Source: Streptomyces sp. CB00316
GTDB lineage: Bacteria; Actinomycetota; Actinomycetes; Streptomycetales; Streptomycetaceae
Reading direction: 5' to 3'
Assembly (NCBI RefSeq): GCF_001905595.1
Contig: NZ_LIXI01000012.1
Span: 124,001-188,000, forward strand
Length of the DNA: 64,000 bases
Shown here: positions 59,843 through 64,000 of the stretch, in pieces
How positions within the stretch are numbered: the stretch's first letter is position 1
Layout: every line of letters begins with the position of its first letter
Made by a program: the position numbers and the translations under genes
The notes under the pieces: generated by a model
What the model saw: only the letters and a program-made list of their open reading frames with translations
Database searches by the model: none
What the model was told of the DNA's origin: nothing

Positions 59843-62292
59843 CCGCCAACAGCGACAAAGCGACCGCCGCCACCGACCACCGCACCGGGCCCTGGCGCGA
59901 TCCCACCCTCGCTCCCGAGGCCAGGGCCGACGCCCTGATCGCCGCCATGACCCTCCAGGAGAAGGTCTCCCAGCTCTTCGGCGTCTGGGTGGGCGCGTCC
60001 GACGAAGGCGCCGAAGTCGCCCCGTTCCAGCACGACATGGAGGAGGCCGTCGCCCTCGACGACCTCCTCCCGCACGGCCTCGGCCAGCTGACCCGCCCGT
60101 TCGGAACGGCCCCGGTCGACCCGGCCGTGGGCGCCCTCTCGCTGTCGCGCACCCAGGAGCGCGTCGCCGGGGCGAACCGCTTCGGCATACCGGCGCTCGC
60201 CCATGAGGAATGCCTTGCGGGCTTCGCCGCCTGGGGCGCGACCGCCTACCCGGTGCCGCTGTCCTGGGGTGCCACCTTCCACCCGGAGCTGATTCGTGAG
60301 ATGGCCGCCGCGATCGGCCGCGACATGCGGTCCGTCGGCGTGCACCAGGGGCTCGCCCCCGTACTCGACGTCGTACGCGACGCACGCTGGGGCCGCGTCG
60401 AGGAGACCATCGGCGAGGACCCGTACCTGGTGGGGACGGTCGCCACCGCCTATGTACGGGGACTGGAGTCGGCCGGGATCGTCGCCACGCTCAAACACTT
60501 CGCCGGGTACTCCGCCTCACGGGCCGGCCGCAACCTCGCCCCCGTGGGCATGGGGGCGCGGGAGCGGGCCGACATCATCCTGACCCCGTTCGAGATGGCC
60601 GTACGCGAAAGCGGCGTACGGTCCGTCATGCACGCCTACACCGACACCGACGGAATCCCCTCCGCGGCCGACGGGCCGCTGCTGACCGGACTGCTCCGCG
60701 ACACCTGGGGCTTCGAGGGGACCGTCGTCGCGGACTACTTCGGCATCGCGTTCCTGAAGACGCTGCACGGCGTCGCGGGGACCTTCGGGGAGGCGGCCGG
60801 TGCGGCGCTCGGCGCGGGCGTGGACGTGGAACTGCCGACCGTCAGCACGTTCGGCAGCCCGCTGACCGACGCGATCGCCAAGGGGCTCGTACCCGAGGCG
60901 CTGGTGGACCGCGCGGTACGCCGAGTGCTGGTCCAGAAAGCTCAGTTGGGGCTGCTGGACGCGGACTGGAGGCCGGTGCCGCCGGTGCTCGCCGCCGCGG
61001 AAGTGGAAGGCCGCGTGGGCGGATCGGCGGGCGGAGACTCAGAGGGGCTGCGCGGGACCGTGCGTCTCGACACCGACGAGAACCGCGCGCTCGCCCGCCG
61101 CGTCGCCGAGCAGGCCGTCGTACTCCTGCGCAACGACGGCACCCTGCCCCTGACGGCGGAAGCGGCCGCCGGAGCCCCGGCCCGTATCGCCCTCATCGGG
61201 CCCAACGCCGACACCCCGACGGCGGTCCTCGGCTGCTATGCCTTTCCCGTCCACGTGGGCGGCCAGCACCCCGAGACGCCGCTCGGCATCGAACTGCCCA
61301 CCCTGTACGAGGCGTGTGCGGCGGAGTTCCCCGACAGCGAGATCGTCACCGCGCGGGGTGCGGACATCGACACCCCGGACACCGGGGGCTTCGATGATGC
61401 CGTCGAACTGGCCAGGGGCGCCGACCTCGTGATCGTCGCACTCGGCGACTGGGCCGGTCTCTTCGGGCGCGGCACGAGCGGGGAGGGCTGCGACGCGGAG
61501 AACCTGGCACTCCCCGGTGTCCAGCAGCAGCTGCTCGACGCCCTCCTCGACGCGGGCACCCCCGTCGTCGTCGTCCTGCTCGCCGGACGCCCCTACGCCC
61601 TCGGGCGCGCGGTGCATGAGGCGGCCGCGATCGTGCAGTCGTTCTTCCCCGGCGAGGAAGGAACGAGGGCCATCGCCTCGGTGCTCAGCGGTCGCACCGA
61701 CCCGTCCGGCCGACTGCCCGTCAGCGTGCCGCGCCACCCGGGCTCCCAGCCCTCCACCTACCTGGCGGCGCGGCTGGGCCACTCCAGCGAGGTGTCCAGT
61801 GTCGATCCGACCCCGGCGTTCGGGTTCGGCCACGGTCTGACCTACACCGCCTTCGAGTGGAGCGACCTCGTCGTTGAGCGTGGAGAGGCTTCTACGGAAG
61901 GGGAGTTCGCGCTCTTCTGCACCGTCCGCAACACCGGTGCGCGGGCGGGGACCGAAGTGGTCCAGGTGTATCTGCACGACCCGGTCGCCTCCGTGGTCCA
62001 GCCGGTGCAGCGCCTCATCGGGTACGTGCGTCTCGACCTGGATCCCGGACGGGCGGCCAGGGTACGGGTGACGGTCCCGGCGGACCTCGCGTCCTTCACG
62101 GGCCGCGACGGCCACCGGATCGTCGAGCCGGGCGATCTGGAACTGCGGCTGAGCGCGTCGAGCACCGACACGCGCCTCACCGCCCGGGTCACGCTGACGG
62201 GGCCGGTGCGGACGGTCGACCACACCCGGCGGCTGCACATGGGCGCCGCGACCGACCTCCTCACGGACGCGCCGCAGCCCCGCGCACACTGA
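59839..62292 (+). CDS. bxlA: Beta-xylosidase BxlA, GH3
   Basis: The 817-residue product is a cytoplasmic GH3 enzyme: LSWGATFHPELIREMAAAIG, GRVEETIGEDPYLVGTVAT, LKHFAGYSASRAGRNLAPV, nucleophile Asp299 in GTVVADYFGIAF, then the C-domain (RVAEQAVVLLRNDGTLPLTA) and an FnIII tail ending VPADLASFTGRDG and VRTVDHTRRLHMG. It splits imported xylobiose and xylo-oligosaccharides to xylose. GTG 59839 has a strong GGAGG upstream and overlaps the bxlG stop. A degraded copy of its tail lies at 28215-28486. A perfect 17-bp terminator follows. Confidence 0.94.
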   Translation: MTANSDKATAATDHRTGPWRDPTLAPEARADALIAAMTLQEKVSQLFGVWVGASDEGAEVAPFQHDMEEAVALDDLLPHGLGQLTRPFGTAPVDPAVGALSLSRTQERVAGANRFGIPALAHEECLAGFAAWGATAYPVPLSWGATFHPELIREMAAAIGRDMRSVGVHQGLAPVLDVVRDARWGRVEETIGEDPYLVGTVATAYVRGLESAGIVATLKHFAGYSASRAGRNLAPVGMGARERADIILTPFEMAVRESGVRSVMHAYTDTDGIPSAADGPLLTGLLRDTWGFEGTVVADYFGIAFLKTLHGVAGTFGEAAGAALGAGVDVELPTVSTFGSPLTDAIAKGLVPEALVDRAVRRVLVQKAQLGLLDADWRPVPPVLAAAEVEGRVGGSAGGDSEGLRGTVRLDTDENRALARRVAEQAVVLLRNDGTLPLTAEAAAGAPARIALIGPNADTPTAVLGCYAFPVHVGGQHPETPLGIELPTLYEACAAEFPDSEIVTARGADIDTPDTGGFDDAVELARGADLVIVALGDWAGLFGRGTSGEGCDAENLALPGVQQQLLDALLDAGTPVVVVLLAGRPYALGRAVHEAAAIVQSFFPGEEGTRAIASVLSGRTDPSGRLPVSVPRHPGSQPSTYLAARLGHSSEVSSVDPTPAFGFGHGLTYTAFEWSDLVVERGEASTEGEFALFCTVRNTGARAGTEVVQVYLHDPVASVVQPVQRLIGYVRLDLDPGRAARVRVTVPADLASFTGRDGHRIVEPGDLELRLSASSTDTRLTARVTLTGPVRTVDHTRRLHMGAATDLLTDAPQPRAH

Positions 62293-62553
62293 CCGGAAGG
62301 GCCTTCACGGGTGGGACGACCACCCGTGAAGGCCCTCCGGCCCGGCGGCGAGGACCTCGCCGAACACCGCAGCGACTCTCCGCCCGGCGAAGGACGCCCC
62401 GGGCGTGCCGCGGCAGGTGCCGACCGAGGCCCCCGCTCCGGTGGCCGTCGGTGAGCGGCATCTCGGACGCGAAGTCCTTCGGATACGTGTTCAGGTCCGT
62501 GCCGGTGAGGCCGCGCCACCGCCTCCCTCGCCCGTACGCGAGAAGCCGGCAGG
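62293..62553. other. 261-bp convergent gap after bxlA
   Basis: This holds the operon terminator and about 215 bases of sequence with no credible gene before the convergent lectin-protein stop. Confidence 0.5.
62298..62336 (+). terminator. Terminator of the bxl operon
   Basis: A perfect 17-bp stem (AGGGCCTTCACGGGTGG / CCACCCGTGAAGGCCCT) with a five-base loop lies six bases after the bxlA stop. Confidence 0.92.
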
Positions 62554-63561
62554 TCAGGTCGACCAGACCACTTGGCCGTTGTGGACGATGACCACCTTGG
62601 CGTCGGGGCGGAGGACCATCTGGGCGCCTCCGAAATCGTGGGTCTTCGAGGCCCAGATGGCGCGGTCGTCGCCGTTGTGGATGACCAGGTTGCCGTCCGG
62701 CTGGAAGATCGCCCGGTGGTTCTCGCCGAAGGTCATCGCCGCCCAGATGGGCTTGTTCCGCTCGTTGTAGACGACGAGGTTGCCGTCCTGCTGCATCGTC
62801 ATACGGATGCGGTTCGTGGCCCAGGACTGGCCGACCCCGATGGAGCTGGTCGCGGAGACCGTCTGGGTGCCCCAGTTCGGCTTGGGGGCCGCCTTGGGCG
62901 TCGGCTTCGGTGAGGCCTTGGGTGTCGGTTTCGGTGAGGCCTTCGGCTTCGGCTTCTCGGTGGGGGCGCTCGTCCGGGGTCCGGGCGGGGGCGCGGGTGC
63001 CGCGGGGGCGGGGGCGACCTTCGGAGGGGTGACCTTCTTCGGCTCGGTCGGGGACGGTGTGGGCTTCACCGCCACGTAGTCCTCCAGAGCCGCCGGAGCC
63101 GATTCAGGGTTGAGCACCGTGTCGGCGCTCCCGGCCACCGGTGCGGTCGCGGTGTTGCGGGGCTCCTCGTCGTTCGCGCTGCCCATCAGGAGCACGGGGA
63201 TCGCGACCAGGGCCGCGCCGACGAACACGGCCCCCGCCAGGACCGGGGTGCGGGGGCGGCCTCGGTCGGCCGCCGTGAGCGTCCTGGTCTCCGGCGCGGT
63301 CCCGACGGCCGCCGCGAGGGCGGCGCCCTCCGCGCGGGTTTCCTCGGGTGCCTTGGCCGTCTCGGCCGACGCGGCGGGCTCGGGCGCACCGGGCTCGGGT
63401 GTGGCGGGCGCCTTCTCCTCCGTGGCAGAGGCGCTGGGCTCCGTCTCGGCCGTCGGCTCGGCGGCCGGTGTCTCCTTCGACGGTGCGGCGGGGTCGGCCT
63501 CCTCCACGCGGTCGGTGGCCGTCGCGGTGGTGGGGCCGGGGGTGGGATGCTCGGGGGGCAT
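62554..63561 (-). CDS. Membrane-anchored protein with C-terminal bulb-type mannose-lectin domain
   Basis: The 335-residue product has a ~100-residue Ala/Glu/Pro-rich cytoplasmic region, one TM helix at about 110-128 (PVLAGAVFVGAALVAIPVLL), then a Pro/Lys-rich stalk (repeats of KPTPKASP). The ~110-residue C-terminus is a B-lectin (GNA-like) domain with QDGNLVVYN, PDGNLVIHN and a degenerate third repeat RPDAKVVIVHN. The QxDxNxVxY mannose-site pattern is good in the first two repeats only. It likely displays a sugar-binding head outside the cell. ATG 63561 has GGAGGAG upstream. Confidence 0.85.
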   Translation of the reverse strand: MPPEHPTPGPTTATATDRVEEADPAAPSKETPAAEPTAETEPSASATEEKAPATPEPGAPEPAASAETAKAPEETRAEGAALAAAVGTAPETRTLTAADRGRPRTPVLAGAVFVGAALVAIPVLLMGSANDEEPRNTATAPVAGSADTVLNPESAPAALEDYVAVKPTPSPTEPKKVTPPKVAPAPAAPAPPPGPRTSAPTEKPKPKASPKPTPKASPKPTPKAAPKPNWGTQTVSATSSIGVGQSWATNRIRMTMQQDGNLVVYNERNKPIWAAMTFGENHRAIFQPDGNLVIHNGDDRAIWASKTHDFGGAQMVLRPDAKVVIVHNGQVVWST

Positions 63562-63846
63562 GCGGTGACTCCTCCTCGGTGGCGCGCCCAACGTAGCCCG
63601 TCGTGGGGGGAGTGGGCGGTGTCTCGCCCCGTACGCTCCCGTCGCTTTGTCCGCCTGCGCCTCACTGGTCCCGGAAAGTTCTCCGTTCGGGCAGTAAACG
63701 GGCACGTGGGCGGGCTATTCGGAGCTCCCGCCGCGCGCCGTGATCGAGGCTCGTATGACATCCTGTTGGCTTCCCGATCTGATCACTGTCGGCGGTGCGC
63801 TGAGAACGTCCGGCGCTCAAGAATTCGTACGGAGCCAAGAGTTCAG
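63562..63846. other. 285-bp divergent promoter region
   Basis: This separates the lectin-protein gene from the partial gene at the right edge. No gene or named regulatory motif is recognised. Confidence 0.35.
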
Positions 63847-64000
63847 GTGGAGAATTCGACCGGAGAGCCGCAAGAGGGCCCACAGGGCGTTCCGTTGGCC
63901 TTTCCCGACGCCTCCCTGGTGCCGGAAGCCGTGAAGGACGCTGCTCGTCGGGCGCCGGGGCACTGGGTCGGGATCGTCGATCCGGAGTGGACGCAGGAGC
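63847..64000 (+). CDS. Probable type VII secretion-associated protein, N-terminal fragment
   Basis: An open frame from GTG 63847 runs to the window edge and reads VENSTGEPQEGPQGVPLAFP then EAVKDAARRAPGHWVGIVDP, EWTQE. The AARRAPGHWVGIVDPxW motif matches, from memory, the N-terminus of Streptomyces proteins annotated as type VII secretion system-associated. GGAG lies about a dozen bases upstream. Only 51 codons are visible, so function rests on this one motif. Confidence 0.5.
   Translation, partial: MENSTGEPQEGPQGVPLAFPDASLVPEAVKDAARRAPGHWVGIVDPEWTQE

Overview
The window is high-GC actinobacterial DNA with strong third-position G/C bias, GGAGG-type ribosome binding sites and many GTG starts. 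The gene content (sepH, cutRS, dut, two TrkA-type proteins, xlnA, CebR-type operators) points to a Streptomyces chromosome. The order from sepH to the TRAM-domain methyltransferase matches, from memory, a conserved actinobacterial neighbourhood (S. coelicolor SCO585x-SCO59xx; the dut/ceoB/ceoC region of Mycobacterium). I could not run a search to confirm this.

1-21.9 kb is conserved core. It holds the 5' part of sepH, a two-TM proline-rich protein, a lactone-oxidase-type flavoprotein with an MFS transporter, ferrochelatase, an inositol monophosphatase, cutR/cutS, a DUF4193 zinc-ribbon protein, DUF3093, a thioesterase, dut, DUF3710, a gutted kdpD beside an intact kdpE, an OB-fold protein, DUF3159, a ceoC/ceoB pair, a KimA-like potassium importer and a TRAM methyltransferase. 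kdpE, ceoBC and the KimA-like gene form a potassium-homeostasis neighbourhood.

21.9-31.2 kb is an accessory stretch full of wreckage. It contains a frameshifted RNase A-type polymorphic toxin with a frameshifted CdiI-like immunity gene, the C-terminal remnant of a GH3 enzyme, the remnant of a zinc-binding dehydrogenase, and a GH26 mannanase killed by one stop and two frameshifts. Intact genes among these are xlnA (GH10-CBM13), a CBM13-GH62 arabinofuranosidase and two small membrane proteins.

31.9-49.3 kb is a complete candidate xyloglucan-utilisation locus: GH31 alpha-xylosidase, GH3 beta-glucosidase, a lipoprotein plus two permeases, a secreted GH74 xyloglucanase, GH42 beta-galactosidase, GH95 alpha-fucosidase and a LacI regulator. 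The palindrome TCGAAGCGCTTCGA, or close variants, recurs in its regulatory gaps (31.6-31.8, 37.35, 37.53, 49.27 and 49.35 kb). A 46-residue orphan signal peptide follows the GH95 gene.

49.5-55.4 kb is a cellulose module: an AA10 LPMO-CBM2 divergent from GH9 (CBM4/9, Ig, GH9, CBM2) and CBM2-GH5, with two perfect CebR boxes between them. 55.5-62.3 kb is bxlR and the bxlEFGA operon for xylobiose uptake and cleavage. Its promoter shares the element CGAAACTT with xlnA and the GH62 gene 30 kb away. The window closes with a membrane-anchored bulb-lectin protein and the 5' end of a probable type VII secretion-associated gene. The right half is therefore a plant-cell-wall island run by at least three regulators (an uncharacterised LacI, BxlR and CebR). 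Neither sugar ABC system carries its own ATPase, which implies a shared MsiK-type ATPase elsewhere. No rRNA, tRNA, CRISPR array or intact insertion sequence was seen.
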